A stretch of 64,000 bases of DNA from Halichoerus grypus (taxonomy: Eukaryota; Chordata; Mammalia; Carnivora; Phocidae). The notes below the pieces were generated by a model that saw nothing but the letters and a program-made list of their open reading frames with translations, was not told the DNA's origin and searched no databases. Shown in pieces: positions 9,745-21,307 of the stretch (within the stretch, counting starts at the first letter, position 1; each line of letters starts with the position of its first letter). Made by a program: the position numbers and the translations under genes. The DNA lies in the NCBI RefSeq assembly GCF_964656455.1, contig NC_135715.1, forward strand, positions 147,305,935 through 147,369,934, in the 5' to 3' direction.

Positions 9745-9840
9745 CTGGAAGTCGGGCAGACCTGAGTTTAACACTACCTAGCAAGTTATAAGAATCAGAT
9801 GGTTTGTATGTAAACTTCTAGCACAATGTATGACCAATAG
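9745..9840 (+). repeat. MIR-like fragment
   Basis: GCTGGAAGTCGGGCAGACCT, GAGTTTAACACTACC resembles the MIR 5' core; it is short and diverged. Confidence 0.4.
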
Positions 9841-9942
9841 TATGTGCTCAAAGAAAAACTTAGCTCCTTTCTTTCTTCTCTGAACAACAAAATAAATAGA
9901 AAGCATGAGTTTGAGAACAAGAGCAAAAAAATGAATTGGTTG

Positions 9943-10130
9943 GGGGCACCTGGGTGGCTCAGTCGTTAAGCGTCTGCCTTCGGCTCAGGTCATGATCCCA
10001 GGGTCCTGGGACTGAGACCTGCATTGGGCTCCCTGCTCGGCGGGAAGCCTGCTTCTCCCTCTCCCACTCCCCCTGCTTGTGTTCCCTCTCTCGCTGTCTG
10101 TCAAAATAAATAAATAAAATCTTAAAAAAA
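9943..10130 (+). mobile_element. CanSINE, young type
   Basis: Carries CAGTCGTTAAGCGTCTGCC. The duplication AAAAAAATGAATTGGTTG is at 9925-9942 and 10131-10148. Confidence 0.97.
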
Positions 10131-10521
10131 AAAAAAATGAATTGGTTGAAGCTCTGATGCTGGAGAACTGCTTGATATTGCTAATTAGGATCAGATCCTA
10201 CTTGTTATTTCATTAATAAACAAACTGATGAATAATTAAAATAAAATGCACTTCTATTATTTACCACCTAGTATGAACATAATAACAGAGAAAAGTAAAA
10301 GTACATTCTTACAACTGTAGGAAGTTACATACACCCAAATATATACACACATGCATATGCATATATGCAAATTAGTGTAGGGAAGAGTTCCTTAAGTATT
10401 TCAATTACTGATTATTCTCTAGAACTTTCACTCTAGTCTTTTTTTTAGATTTCTGTCCACATCTCTAAGCTCTTTCCTTATTTTCCTTCAGTTTGAACTA
10501 TAAAATTATCTTCAACCAAAT

Positions 10522-10570
10522 AACAAATTAAAAAAAAAAAAATATATATATATATATATATAGATATAGA
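10522..10570. repeat. (TA)n / A-rich microsatellite
   Basis: An A run passes into (AT)n and then TAGATATAGAT. Confidence 0.9.
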
Positions 10571-10668
10571 TTTTTGCCATACTGCCATACTACCATATTA
10601 CAGATTAAAACTTCCAGAGTCATGAAGAAAACTACTAGTACCACTTCCTAATTCTGGGGACCTTTTTC

Positions 10669-10731
10669 TTTTCTTTTTTTTTTTAAGATTTTATTTATTT
10701 ATTTGACAGAGAGAGACAGCGAGAGAGGGAA
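10669..10731 (-). mobile_element. 5'-truncated CanSINE (tail only)
   Basis: Only the reverse-strand tail is present (TTAAGATTTTATTTATTTAT, GACAGAGAGAGACAGCGAGA). Flanks GGGGACCTTTTTC (10656-10668) and GGGGAACTTTTTC (10732-10744) look like a duplication with one mismatch, so this is a true truncated insertion. Confidence 0.8.
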
Positions 10732-11098
10732 GGGGAACTTTTTCATTTTTTTATTCCTTTTCTTTTTCTTATGTCACTTAATTAATTTGTCATTTTACAT
10801 TTAAAAAGTAGACTCTTTCTCTTACTGTTTAATGTATATCCATGCTGGTTAATATGTTTAAGTAAAGACATAGATTCTTTGAGGTCTTGAAGCTCCAGGA
10901 CAGCTCACAGGACAAGTCTGTTGTACAGTAGAATACTCTGTCTTCTTACAGATAGGCACTGTAAATATATTTCTCCCCTGAGCAACATTAGGTTATATAA
11001 ACTAAATATGCCAAGGGTTGGCAAATATCACTAAACACTATAATTTATGGTGGGTAGGGGAGAAAAGGAAGAAATAGAATTGGAAGATTAGAGAAATA

Positions 11099-11307
11099 CA
11101 TTCTTTTTGTTTGTTTGTTTTGAAGATTTTATTTATTTATTTGTCAAAGAGAGAGAGCAAGCACAAGCAGGGGGATCAGCAGAGGGAGAGGGAGAAGCAG
11201 TCTCCCGACTGAGCAAGGAGCCGGATGCAGGACTCCATCCCAGGACCCTGGGATCATGACATGAGTTGAAGGCAGACGCTTAACTGACTGAGCCACCCAG
11301 GCAATCC
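11099..11307 (-). mobile_element. CanSINE, minus strand
   Basis: The copy ends CTGAGCCACCCAGGCAATCC. The 10-bp duplication TAGAGAAATA is at 11089-11098 and 11308-11317. Confidence 0.93.
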
Positions 11308-11589
11308 TAGAGAAATATTTTCTAACAAACTTGATTCTCTACTCTCCCTAGCCATCTATTATTTCATTTTAAAAAATAATTTCTCATTATGATCATCTAG
11401 AAATTAGCCATACTAAGTGGAAACTAATACATAACTGGTATTGTATACTTACTTTAAATATCAATAGTAGCAAACATACAGACTGAAAAATGTTATTCAA
11501 GAATTGTTCACAAATATTACTTAATCTTACTGTAATCATATATTTCCTGCCTTGTCTTACCCAAAATCCAGAAGAAGAAAATATTAATA

Positions 11590-11795
11590 ATTTGGGTCTC
11601 CAAGCCTTCGGACTCAGCCCAGAACTACGTCTGCCCCCCTGGGTCTCCAGTTTGTTGACTGCAGATCTTGAGACTTCTCAGCCTCCATACTCACCTGAGG
11701 CAATTCCTTATAATAAATCTCTTTATGATATATACAATTAATAAATATGTATACATCTCATCTGTTTCTCTGAAGAATCCTAACCAATACACTGT
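11590..11795 (+). repeat. MLT2-like LTR, 3' part only
   Basis: GACTTCTCAGCCTCCATACT, AATTCCTTATAATAAATCTC and CTGTTTCTCTGAAGAATCCT match the end of the LTR at 8013-8463. It explains the 83-aa frame here. Confidence 0.7.
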
Positions 11796-13383
11796 TCAGT
11801 TGGTAAATAGTTTCAGACAGGAAAGATGAAAACATTCTAGAGATCTGCTATACAACACTACAGTTACAGTAACAATAGTGTGCTGCATACTAAAAAAGTT
11901 GGTAAGAGGGTAGATTTCACATTATGTGGTTTTTGTCACAAGAAAAAGGGTGGAGGAGGATTTCCTTTGTTGAGGACAATATATTTTGAACGGCAGAGTC
12001 ACTGAAAGAAGTACACAGACTGCTAAGGTAACACCCTTGAAGAAGATAATGCTCGCTTGGATATAGAAGTTCTGACGTTTCTAAAGTCTCTCATTATTTG
12101 CCAGTATTTAAACTAAATTGTATTTAACAGTTTGTGGGTTTCATCACTAGAAAGTAAGGAGCTTTGAATAGGCATTAAGATGTTTTAAGGTTGAATTTTT
12201 TAGATGGATATCAACTACTGAATTATAGAAAGTGTTTTCATAAGCCGGAAACTACCATTCCCTCTTAAGTTGTCAGTGGCAGATCCCATGTAAATATCAT
12301 GAGAGTTGCAGTTTTAATATTTAAAGTCATCACCAGAATCACAAACACATCACAAGCTATTACACTTGTGAAACCTTCAAAGTGTAACCTGAGAGTCTTT
12401 CCAGCCTGAAATGAATCATAAGAAATGAAGTAAATTACAAATATGTCCCCAGCCTGAGGTTAGAAAGCTCATGAATTACTATACCAAAAGAGCCCCCAAG
12501 CCCTAAATATCATTGTAAACCTCATATACTTTGTTGTTATGCATAGAACTATTTATAATATCAAAATAATATGCTATTTGGGATTTTCCCTGTAATTCCA
12601 GTACTCGTAATAGTTATAGTTTGCTTCTCAAACTACCCTTGAGAAAAAACACACATTAACATGATCATAATGAAGTCACTGGAGGACTACTGTTGCTTAG
12701 GAACATCACAGAATTCTAGCATGGATTGAGGATTTATTATCATATGAGCCATTGAAATCAGCAATTGGGTGCTTTTCCTTTGATTAGATGCTATATATCA
12801 ATGTGGCATCTCTAATACTTCCCAGTTAAGTTGACGAATGAAATCAATTTTATATTACATTACTCATTGTCTGTTGTTTAATTTGGAAATAAAATTGAAC
12901 CCTTATAAATCTGAAAATACAAACTATAGAAATGTAAACACAACATAGCAAGTGGTTTTACTGTTGTAAATATTTTTAGTATTTTCTAAGTTTTGCTCAC
13001 TTTCATGTTTTTAGTTCTCTTTCTCACCTTTCCTCTTTATCAAAGAAAACACAGAATTGATACATTTTTCAAAGGCTATTGATGCTTAAACGCTTACTCA
13101 AAGGGCCATTTCTGATTACTAACATATTATGAGCCATGGGGATTTATGTTTACAACTGCCGAAATAAATGGCTCAGGTTTTAGGTTTTCATGAAAAAGAC
13201 AAGCCTCCAAACTCAGAATTTTATTATATATAGCACTAATTTTTAAAATGACATCTTAATGTGGAAGATAGAAAAACCATTTCAACGATCTGCTTTCTCA
13301 GCTAACCTTTACAATTGTGTGCCAAATCATTTTTCTCAGATTAGCTCTATGAATTAGGCAGTTTGGGAAAAATACAGCTCATC
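11796..13383. other. AT-rich intergenic DNA, largely repeat-free
   Basis: About 1.6 kb contains no SINE, L1, LTR or exon that I recognise. This makes it one of the cleaner single-copy stretches in the window and a reasonable place to test for conserved non-coding sequence. Confidence 0.5.
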
Positions 13384-13397
13384 CTCTGTTCCATTTA

Positions 13398-13601
13398 TTT
13401 ATTATTTTTTAAAGATTTTTTTATTTATTTGATAGAGAGAGACATAGCGAGAGAGGGAACACAAGCAGGTGGGGAGTGGGAGAGGGAGAAGCAGGCTTCC
13501 CACTGAGCAGGGAGCCCGATGTGGCGCTCGATCCCAGGACCCTGAGATCATGACCTGAGCAGAAGGCAGACGCGTAATGACTGAGCCACCCAGGCGCCCC
13601 G
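13398..13601 (-). mobile_element. CanSINE, young type, minus strand
   Basis: Ends GAGCCACCCAGGCGCCCC. The 14-bp duplication CTCTGTTCCATTTA is at 13384-13397 and 13602-13615. Confidence 0.97.
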
Positions 13602-13951
13602 CTCTGTTCCATTTAAAACCTATCCATTGATGTAGAATATAGACTGCGTCACTAGAGTCTAACTGATTGCTTCTACCTTCTCCTTTGTATTTTATGTATC
13701 ATTATTAAGATAAAGGAATGATAGAAAAATGAAGGGGGTGGAGAAATGTTGGGTATATAACAAAGTCAAATTCTGAGAAAACAAAGGGAAATTAATGTTT
13801 CCTATTTGAGTTCAAATACCAGATTAATTATTAGAATAAGATAAAGAACAATTTGCCACATTGCTTGGCAATTTGTTTATGAGGGCATATCGAATACAAC
13901 TTTAGGTGCAAGCCTAAAAATAATGGTTTCCTCATAGTTAAAAAGTTTTCT

Positions 13952-14153
13952 TTTTTTTTTTTAAGATTTTATTTATTTATTTGACAGAGAGAGACACAAC
14001 GAGAGAGAGAGAGAGAGCACAAGCAGGGGGAGAAGAAGGAGAAGCAGGCTTCCCGCAGAGCAGGGAGCCCGGTGCAGGGCTCAATCCCAGGGCCCTGGGA
14101 TCATGACCTGAGCCGAAGGCAGATGCTTAACGACTGACTAATCCAGGTGCCCC
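13952..14153 (-). mobile_element. CanSINE, minus strand
   Basis: Ends CTAATCCAGGTGCCCC. The 12-bp duplication AAAAAGTTTTCT is at 13940-13951 and 14154-14165. Confidence 0.96.
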
Positions 14154-14212
14154 AAAAAGTTTTCTAATAATCAAGAAACTATATCAGATCATTTTAACAC
14201 AAAATGATTCAT

Positions 14213-14436
14213 TCTTTTTTTCATATTTTTTATTTAAATTAAATTAATATATAATGTATTATTGGTTTCAGATGTCTCAGAGGTCAGTGATTCATCAGTC
14301 TTATATAATACCCAGTGCTCATTATATCACATGCCCTCCTTAATGTCCATCACCCAGCTACCCTATCCCCCCGCCCCTCTCCCCTCCAGCAACCCTCATC
14401 ATTCTTATCCGGGAGAATCTCATTTCATAAACAGCT
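14213..14436 (-). mobile_element. L1 3' UTR fragment, antisense
   Basis: TATTGGTTTCAGATGTCTCA, ATACCCAGTGCTCATTATAT and GCCCTCCTTAATGTCCATCA match the antisense 3' UTR also seen at 40808 and 47422. Confidence 0.8.
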
Positions 14437-14454
14437 CTTTCACTCATTTGATCA

Positions 14455-15800
14455 GCAGTCAACAAATATTTACTGAACTCCTTACTGTGTGCTACACATG
14501 ATACGAGATGCAAATAATGAAGCTGGGAACAATACAGACAAAATCCCTGCCCTCTTAGAGCTTTTTTTAGTAAGAAAGATGCCTGAAACTAATATTACAC
14601 TGTATGTTAACCGACTGGAATTTAAATAAAAAAACTTAAAAAAAAAAAGGAAGACAGGCAAAAAGTAAACAGATAACATAATCTCAGGTAGTGATAAGTT
14701 TTTCAAAGAAAAATAAAACAGAAATAGAATGGAGAATTATGTTTAAAAGCTTTTAGTTTTAGGGTTAACAAGAAAGGCTTTCTAAAAAGATGACATTTGA
14801 GCAGAGACCTGAATGATGTAAGGGAGTAAGCCTCAGGAATATCTCGGGGAAACACATTTCGGGGAGTGGGAGCAGAAAGTGCAAAGGCCCTGAGGTGGGA
14901 GTGTGCCTGGCATTTTCAAAAACAGGAAGGAGATCAATATGGCTAGTATAATGAGTCAAGAGAAAGAGTAGCAAACAGTACAGATCAAAGAGGTAGCCAA
15001 GAGAAAATAACATAAATTCTATCAACTATAAGAATTATAATTTAAGTATTGAGGTAAGGGAACACTGGGGAAGAAACTGATGCAGATGAAGAATTTCTGT
15101 TTGAAGCATAAAATATCTATTTAAGATTCACATGGAGATTTTGAAAAAGACAGTTTGATAAATGAGTCTAGAACTCATGGGAAAGACTGGAGATAAAAAT
15201 ATGAGTCAGCACATTGATGGAAATCAAAGTCATTGGACTGGATAAGATGACCTGGCGAATGGGTGTAACTTGAGAAGGAATGAGGGGCAATAGAGAAGTT
15301 AAGAAAAGGAAATAAAAGCAAGGTAAGTGAGAAGATACGGCCAGTGAGGTGTGGGTTAAAACCAGCCAAGAACAGTACCCTAAGTCAAAAGAAGAGAGGG
15401 GTCAAGCTTGATATGGGGACTAGTTGTTGCCAAATGATGCTAATAAAGTCAGGTAAAATGAGAATTAAGATTTGGCCATCAACTTGGGCAATTTGAAAGT
15501 TATTAATGACCTTTACAAGAGTGACTGTAGGGGAAGAGAGAAAATGAAAGTCCTATTGGAGTGTGTTCAGGAGGAAGTTGAGGTAAAGAAGTAGAAAGAG
15601 GGAATGGAGATGGCCCTTCTTGAAAGGACTAAGAAAAATGGAGATAATAAATGGGTTAAGATAAAGAAGATAAGAAAACTAAGACTGGTACCTGGAGGGG
15701 AATGTGAGGTCAGGGTTATTTTTAAAGACAGCAATGTGTTGGTAATTGGTGGTAAAGGTCCAGCAGGGAAAAGGAAATTGTTAATAAAGAAGCCAAGGGG
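14455..15800 (+). repeat. Ancient L2-like relic, long but patchy
   Basis: Landmarks in order are CAACAAATATTTACTGAACT, AAATCCCTGCCCTCTTAGAG, GCAAAGGCCCTGAGGTGGGA and, later, GAGTGACTGTAGGGGAAGAG. I believe this is an L2-family relic, interrupted by a small L1 end at 14581. Frames here, including the 66-aa lysine-rich one at 15604-15804, arise from its purine-rich strand. Confidence 0.45.
14581..14650 (+). mobile_element. Very short L1 3' end
   Basis: TGCCTGAAACTAATATTACA and ACTGTATGTTAACCGACTGG followed by an A tail is the terminal part of a carnivoran L1. No clear target duplication was found. Confidence 0.8.
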
Positions 15801-15860
15801 ATAATTGTAGAGCCAAAATCTTTTAACAAGGGGATAATTGTAGAGCCAAAATCTTTTAAC
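15795..15860 (+). repeat. Exact 33-bp tandem duplication
   Basis: Two identical units begin AAGGGGATAATTGTAG and end CTTTTAAC, at 15795-15827 and 15828-15860. Confidence 0.97.
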
Positions 15861-16119
15861 AGGGTGGAATCCAGTATCCTCGTGGAAGTGTTGTCACAAA
15901 TAAAAGCAGAGAGAATGGGCCCATTGTAACAAGTGGTGGGCAGGGTATGTGGTTACAGACCAGGTAGGCCCTAAATTTGCTGGTATAACTATATACTTAT
16001 TTTCTGAGTGCTAGTGTATTTATTAATACTCCTCTGTCAAGTCTGCCCATTTAGTCCCACGCAAATCAACCTGAGGGTATGGGCTCTATTTAACCCTCTA
16101 CAGTCAATTGATTATTTCT

Positions 16120-16316
16120 TTTTTTTTTTTTAAAGATTTTTTATTTATTTGAGAGAGAGAATGAAAGAGAGAGAGCACATGAGAGGGGGGAGGGTCAGAG
16201 GGAGAAGCAGACTCCCTGCTGACAGGGAGCCCGATGTGGGACTCGATCCAGGGACTCCAGGATCATGACCTGAGCCGAAGGCAGTCGCTTAACCAACTGA
16301 GCCACCCAGGCACCCA
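16120..16316 (-). mobile_element. CanSINE, GAGAATGA-subtype, minus strand
   Basis: It carries the CACATGAGAGGGGGGAGGG variant shared with 61939-62146. The 18-bp duplication AGTCAATTGATTATTTCT is at 16102-16119 and 16317-16334. Confidence 0.97.
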
Positions 16317-16573
16317 AGTCAATTGATTATTTCTGTTCTGTGGCTACAAACTACATCTAAGAGAGATGCCCTTCTGCAAAGGCAAACCAGAGCTCTCATG
16401 ATGGAACCCTGTAAAAGAAGTAAATAGGTTTGTGAGAATCTGTCACTATCAATCTCCATATACCTCCATCTTTGGATAATGATAGCATGTTTTTTGTAGG
16501 CTCGAGCACAGCCACTCCCCAAATCAGAGAAAATCTTGTTTAGTCAACACTATGTTAAAAGTTTCTTCCCCAG

Positions 16574-16780
16574 GGGTGCTTGGGTGGCTCAGTCAGTTAA
16601 GCGTCTGCCTTCAGCTCAGGTCATGATCCCAGGGTTATGGGATCGAGTCCCGCATTGGGATCCCTGCTCAGCGGGGAGTCTGCTTTTCCCTCTCCCTCTG
16701 CCTGTCCCTCCCCCGGCTTGTGTCCTCTCTCTCTCACGTTCTGTCTCAAATAAATAAATAAAATATTTATTAAAAAAGAC
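16574..16780 (+). mobile_element. CanSINE
   Basis: Head GGGTGCTTGGGTGGCTCAG. The 13-bp duplication GTTTCTTCCCCAG is at 16561-16573 and 16781-16793. Confidence 0.97.
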
Positions 16781-16793
16781 GTTTCTTCCCCAG

Positions 16794-17600
16794 TAATAAA
16801 TGAGGTTTAGAAATAGGTCAGTGGTCCCTCTCCATACTCAGACGGACGTGCAGGAGATAGGAGGAGAAAGCAGAGTAAGGAGCAGCAGAGAGATGTGGAA
16901 AGGAAGGATTTCAAACCCTGGTTATTAAAGTAAGCATCAAACAACAACCTCACTATCTGCTCCTCAGACCAGGTCTCTGATTCTCCATGCCTGAAATAGT
17001 TGAATCCTGATCCCTCTGGCCAGGTAACAGAGGACATGGACCTCCTACCTAGCTCCTTCTACCCCCTTGGCCAGGCACTATCGTCCCGATCCACACTATG
17101 AAATTACACACGAGGAAACAGTTGTCTAGAAACATTAATCCTGTCTGATTTCCACATTGAATATAATCCTGGCCTACATTAATCAAAATTTTTTCTTCCT
17201 TCCTGCCTCAGGCAGCCCCTCTGCCTAAGTTATTTGAACTACTAGCTCCTTCCAGAGGGTGCTACCCTATCCATCTTGGTTTATTCCTTTCTTCCTCATA
17301 GCCATCCACTCCTAGTCTCCTATCTTTATTCTTCTAAATCTTTAGATCTTTATTCCTTTCTAAATTCATTCCTTGTTTCCTATGCCCAGTTTGTCTCAGA
17401 CTATGACAATCATTTCTGTTGAAAATAAATAGGTCAATGTCTTTGATGATTAGTTCTCTACCTACCTTACTTAGAACAGTCCATTCACTGTTTTTCCTTC
17501 TGCCATACTGAATAACTCATGAGTTGCCTAAACCTGTCGTGTTATTTCATAATCCTTTGCCTCTTCAGAAGACTCCCTCTCTCCCTAGTATGGCATCCCC
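16794..17600. other. Intergenic C/T-rich DNA, no element recognised
   Basis: Pyrimidine-rich text around 17200-17600 may hold a diverged L2 fragment, but no diagnostic block is clear. No exon is seen. Confidence 0.4.
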
Positions 17601-17609
17601 TAATCTCTT

Positions 17610-18040
17610 CATACATCCGTTGCAGGATTACAGGGTTCTTGTCTCACGGAGTCGAAGAATGAATCTTGTGTACACAAAAGGTGAAATGAAGTGAAAGTTT
17701 ATTAGGTGAAGGTGAGAGCAGAAAGGAAAGGAGAAGCTCTCTAGAGTGAGGGGTCCCGAGTGGGTTGCCACTAAGGGCTTTTAGTGACAGTCTTTTATTG
17801 GGAACTGACTGGGAAGCTTGTGGCCGTGAAATTCTTGTGCCAGCTTGGTTTGAGCATGGACTATTGATAACACCCTTAATGACTTAATTCCTTGAGGTTT
17901 AGCCATTTTCTATGATTATACTATAGCCACCAGAGAAAAATATTCCCAACCATTGGAGGCCAGGTGGTCTGCTTCCTTATCTCTTATTCACTTTGGCTTA
18001 GGCTTCTGCCTGCCAGGAATAGTTTCAAAGTCCAGCCAGC
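17610..18040 (-). repeat. ERV1-type LTR candidate, minus strand
   Basis: On the plus strand, GGGTTCTTGTCTCACGGAGT and GTGAAAGTTTATTAGG read as the reverse complement of an R/U5 with AATAAACTTTC and a TGAGACAAGAACCC end. The U3 side fades near 18040. No target duplication could be set. Confidence 0.5.
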
Positions 18041-18150
18041 AGTCCCCTGTCTCTCCCTGCCTATGCCTTAACCCTTTCCTTACTCACTTCTAAATAAAAC
18101 TCAAGCCTCACCTCTTCTAGGACCCCATCTCTGAATATCCAGCCCTGTGG

Positions 18151-18318
18151 TTCTCAAACTTCGCTGCACATTAGAATCACTTGGAAGCTCTAAAAATAAA
18201 ACTGGGGCCTGAGACCCACCCTCAGAGATTCTGATTTAATTGGTTGGGGATGTCACCTGGGCATAGGGATTTTTAGCACCTCCCTGGGTGATTCTAATGT
18301 GCAGCTGAAGTTGAGAAT
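18151..18318 (+). mobile_element. MER5A-like hAT (Charlie) element
   Basis: Terminal sequences GTGGTTCTCAAACTT and AAGTTGAGAATTCCCA are inverted repeats. The core ACCCTCAGAGATTCTGATTT matches MER5A/MER20-type non-autonomous elements. Confidence 0.85.
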
Positions 18319-18473
18319 TCCCACCCCAGATGACATGAATGCCCTCCCACTGCAACTCCATATCACGTTACACATCATTATCAGGACTTCTCCCCTTGTA
18401 CATTTAGTTGTCTGTGGACCATATTTTATTAGACTTTGCATCCCCAGTGCCTGTCCCAAAAAACAGAAGAATT

Positions 18474-18669
18474 GGGGCACCTGGGTGGCTCAGTCGTTAA
18501 GCGTCTGCCTTTGGCCCAGGTCATGATCCCAGAGTCCTGGGATTGAGCCCCGCATTGGGCTCCCTGCTCCGTGGGAAGCTGCTTCTCCCTCTCCAGCTCC
18601 CCCTGCTTGTGTTCCCTCTCTCGCTGTTTCTCTTTATGTCAAATAAATAAATAAAATCGTTAACGAAAA
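18474..18669 (+). mobile_element. CanSINE, young type
   Basis: Carries CAGTCGTTAAGCGTCTGCC. The duplication AAAACAGAAGAAT flanks it at 18461-18473 and 18672-18684. Confidence 0.97.
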
Positions 18670-19070
18670 AAAAAACAGAAGAATGTTCAATACACAGGTT
18701 TTGAGCAAATGAAGGAATAACATTATTTCATGTTTATATATGGATGTTATTACTGTTCAATGAGGTAAGAAAACCTGAAGTATCTTGGGGGGAAAAAATC
18801 ACATAAATGGAGAATAAAGAAAAGAGTACAGCTGGAAGTGGCTGCATGATGTGCGAGCCATGTTGGGAAAACTTAGAATGATTCCTGAGCTACACCAAAA
18901 AAAAAAAAAAAAAAAAATCAGGAGGTCTTTTAAAAAAATAACAAAGTGAAATAACTGACAATCACACTTTTTCCCCAGTGTCCTAAAAGTGTCAACAGAA
19001 ATGAATCTCTAGAACTGCTCTTGTACCTGCTGTTTCTTAACTCTGATGATTAGATAACATGTCAGCACTT

Positions 19071-19164
19071 CTTTTTTTCATTTTTTTCCAACGTGGGGCT
19101 TTAACTCACAACCCAAAATCAAGAGTTATATGCTCTACCCACTGAGCCAGCTGGGCGCCCCAAT
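19071..19164 (-). mobile_element. Short CanSINE, minus strand
   Basis: Ends ACTGAGCCAGCTGGGCGCCC. Flanks ATGTCAGCACTT (19059-19070) and ATGTCAGTACTT (19165-19176) differ by one base. Confidence 0.9.
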
Positions 19165-19330
19165 ATGTCAGTACTTATAAACTAACCTACCTATTTGATC
19201 CCAAATCATAAAGTTGTTTTTAAGTTGGAGGCATCTAATGCCCTTTACATTACTGAGGCATCTGGATTCTCCTCACTTTATTATCCATACTCTATCTTCT
19301 TATTTGAAGGTTAGCATAAGAAGATAAAAG

Positions 19331-19350
19331 TGGGCGGGGGGGGGGGGGGA
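19331..19350 (+). repeat. G-run
   Basis: A homopolymeric G tract sits within GTGGGC...GAAAC. It is a mutable run and prone to sequencing error. Confidence 0.9.
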
Positions 19351-19392
19351 AACAAGTACAGTAAAATAAGCATGAAAATAAATCCTGGGAAG

Positions 19393-19599
19393 GCGCCTGG
19401 GTGGCTCAGTCGTTAAGCGTCTGCCTTCGGCTCAGGTCATGATCCCAGGGTCCTGGGATCGAGTCCCATATCGGGCTCCCTGCTCAGTAGAGAGCCTGCT
19501 TCTCCCTCTCCCATTGCCCCTGCTTGTGTTCCTGCTCTCGCTATCTCTCTCTCTGTCAAATAAATAAATAAAATCTTTAAAAAAAAAAGAAAAGAAAAG
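19393..19599 (+). mobile_element. CanSINE, young type
   Basis: Carries CAGTCGTTAAGCGTCTGCC. The 13-bp duplication AAATCCTGGGAAG is at 19380-19392 and 19600-19612. Confidence 0.97.
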
Positions 19600-19612
19600 A
19601 AATCCTGGGAAG

Positions 19613-20839
19613 CACTAGGAGACTAGATGTAATGCCAAACATAGTTTTATTGGAACATGCTCCAATTATGATATGTCTAATCTTGAGTAAATATTAGCTA
19701 TAAATTCAATGATCAGATTATTAGGTAATATAAGCCAATTTTGCAAAACAAGTGAACAAAACCTGAATTTTTGTTTCATGCTTAGGTATATGTTATGATA
19801 ACATTTACTTTTTCTTAAATTTGTAATGATAATTGCAATAAAAATCAAAGTATTTGGAACACATTATTTTCAAATTAAAGGGAAAGAAAACATTTTTAAG
19901 AAAAGTTGTCCCTGTCGTTGAAGATACAAGCTCCAAAGCTGATAGTAAGAATTCAACAGAATTCTATCAGTTTTCAGAGGATCTGGAATTGAAACTGTTG
20001 AATCCTAAGATGTCTATGATTCCTGACTTAGGTATAGACATGTTACAAAATAGGCTATGCTGGACACAATACTATTTACAGAAGGGAAGTATGCTACCGT
20101 TCTGAAGCTAAAGAACAAAGTAGATCATTTTTATCTATTTAGGGGGAAGTTGATTTGTTTTGCTCTTTTCTGTTTTGATATAATCAGCTATTATTTTTGT
20201 TACTGCTGCTATTTCTTTGGCCTTTGAAAGTAGTAGATGAGCACGAGTATCTGAGTTTGTATTACTGTAGCTGATGCTCTGGTAGGCAATTTCCACATTC
20301 CACTCATAACTCAGGAGAGGGAAATTGTCTTGCTTAGTAATAAATCCTTAGGATGAATGCTTGAAACCACAGACAACAAACGAATATTTACAAGAACTAT
20401 TCAGGTAGTATAAAGGAAGGAAGCCAGCCATTAAGACAACAGGAAATGCTGGGAGCTAAAGAGAATTGCAAATGTCATGTTCCTTGTAAAGGCATTCAGA
20501 TTATCATCATCATCATCATGCTGCCCACCATTTGGCCCCTACTTTAAATTCAATATTTTACATAATGGTTTTCCCTAAAATAAGGAATTTTAACAATAAA
20601 ATTTGTCAAGAAATCACACACAATAAACTTTTGTTTATAGATACTCCTTAGTCCTAAACCAACTACATCCATTAGCAAAATTGCATGGCTGAAATAACTT
20701 GGCACAAAATTACACAAAAGATTTTTCTTCTTGCAACATATTTTCTTAGATTTACCTGTTACCTAATAGAGTTTGCAACTAGGAGGAAAGAATAAAGAAA
20801 ATGTAAATATAGACATGAATATTTACTTAGTACCTAATA
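19613..20839. other. AT-rich intergenic DNA with one 83-codon frame
   Basis: No repeat is recognised except an (ATC)n at 20500-20518. The frame at 19854-20105 encodes an 83-residue peptide with no domain I know. Its codon pattern does not stand out, and I do not call it a gene. Confidence 0.45.
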
Positions 20840-21030
20840 TTTCTAGAATCTATACCAGGATTATTTCATATATTTGTTCATTTAATCCTCACAGTAGATT
20901 ATAACCCAGGCACACTTGATGGAACTGAAAACAAAGATATTAAGGGACTTAACTCAAGATCACAGTAATACACAACAGAGTTAGGACTGGAACTCTTATT
21001 TTTCTGTCTTAATTCAGTCTCTTTCCACAG
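20840..21030 (+). repeat. MIR/L2-type relic
   Basis: TTTAATCCTCACAGTAGATT, ACTTAACTCAAGATCACAGT and GTTAGGACTGGAACTCTTAT are in the order of the MIR/L2 3' core. Confidence 0.6.
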
Positions 21031-21081
21031 TATCATTAAAAAAACAAAACAAAACCTTATCCTTAATAAACCATTATCATG

Positions 21082-21290
21082 GGGGCGCCTGGGTGGCTCA
21101 GTCGTTAAGCGTCTGCCTTTGGCTCAGGTCATGATCTCAGGGTCCTGGATTCGAGCCCCACATCCAGCTCCCTGCTCCGCGGGGAATTTGCTTCTCCCTC
21201 TCCCACTCCCCCTGCTTGTGTTCCCTCTCTCGCTGTGTCTCTCTCTGTCAAATAAATAAATAAAATCTTTAAAAATAAATAAATAAATAA
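21082..21290 (+). mobile_element. CanSINE, young type
   Basis: Carries CAGTCGTTAAGCGTCTGCC. The 17-bp duplication AATAAACCATTATCATG is at 21065-21081 and 21291-21307. Confidence 0.98.
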
Positions 21291-21307
21291 AATAAACCAT
21301 TATCATG

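Noticed and set aside
14262..14501. 79-codon frame
   Set aside because: It lies in antisense L1 3' UTR.
15604..15804. 66-codon Lys-rich frame that loosely resembles a small ribosomal or nucleic-acid-binding protein
   Set aside because: It falls in the purine-rich strand of an L2-like relic; no family match is recognised.
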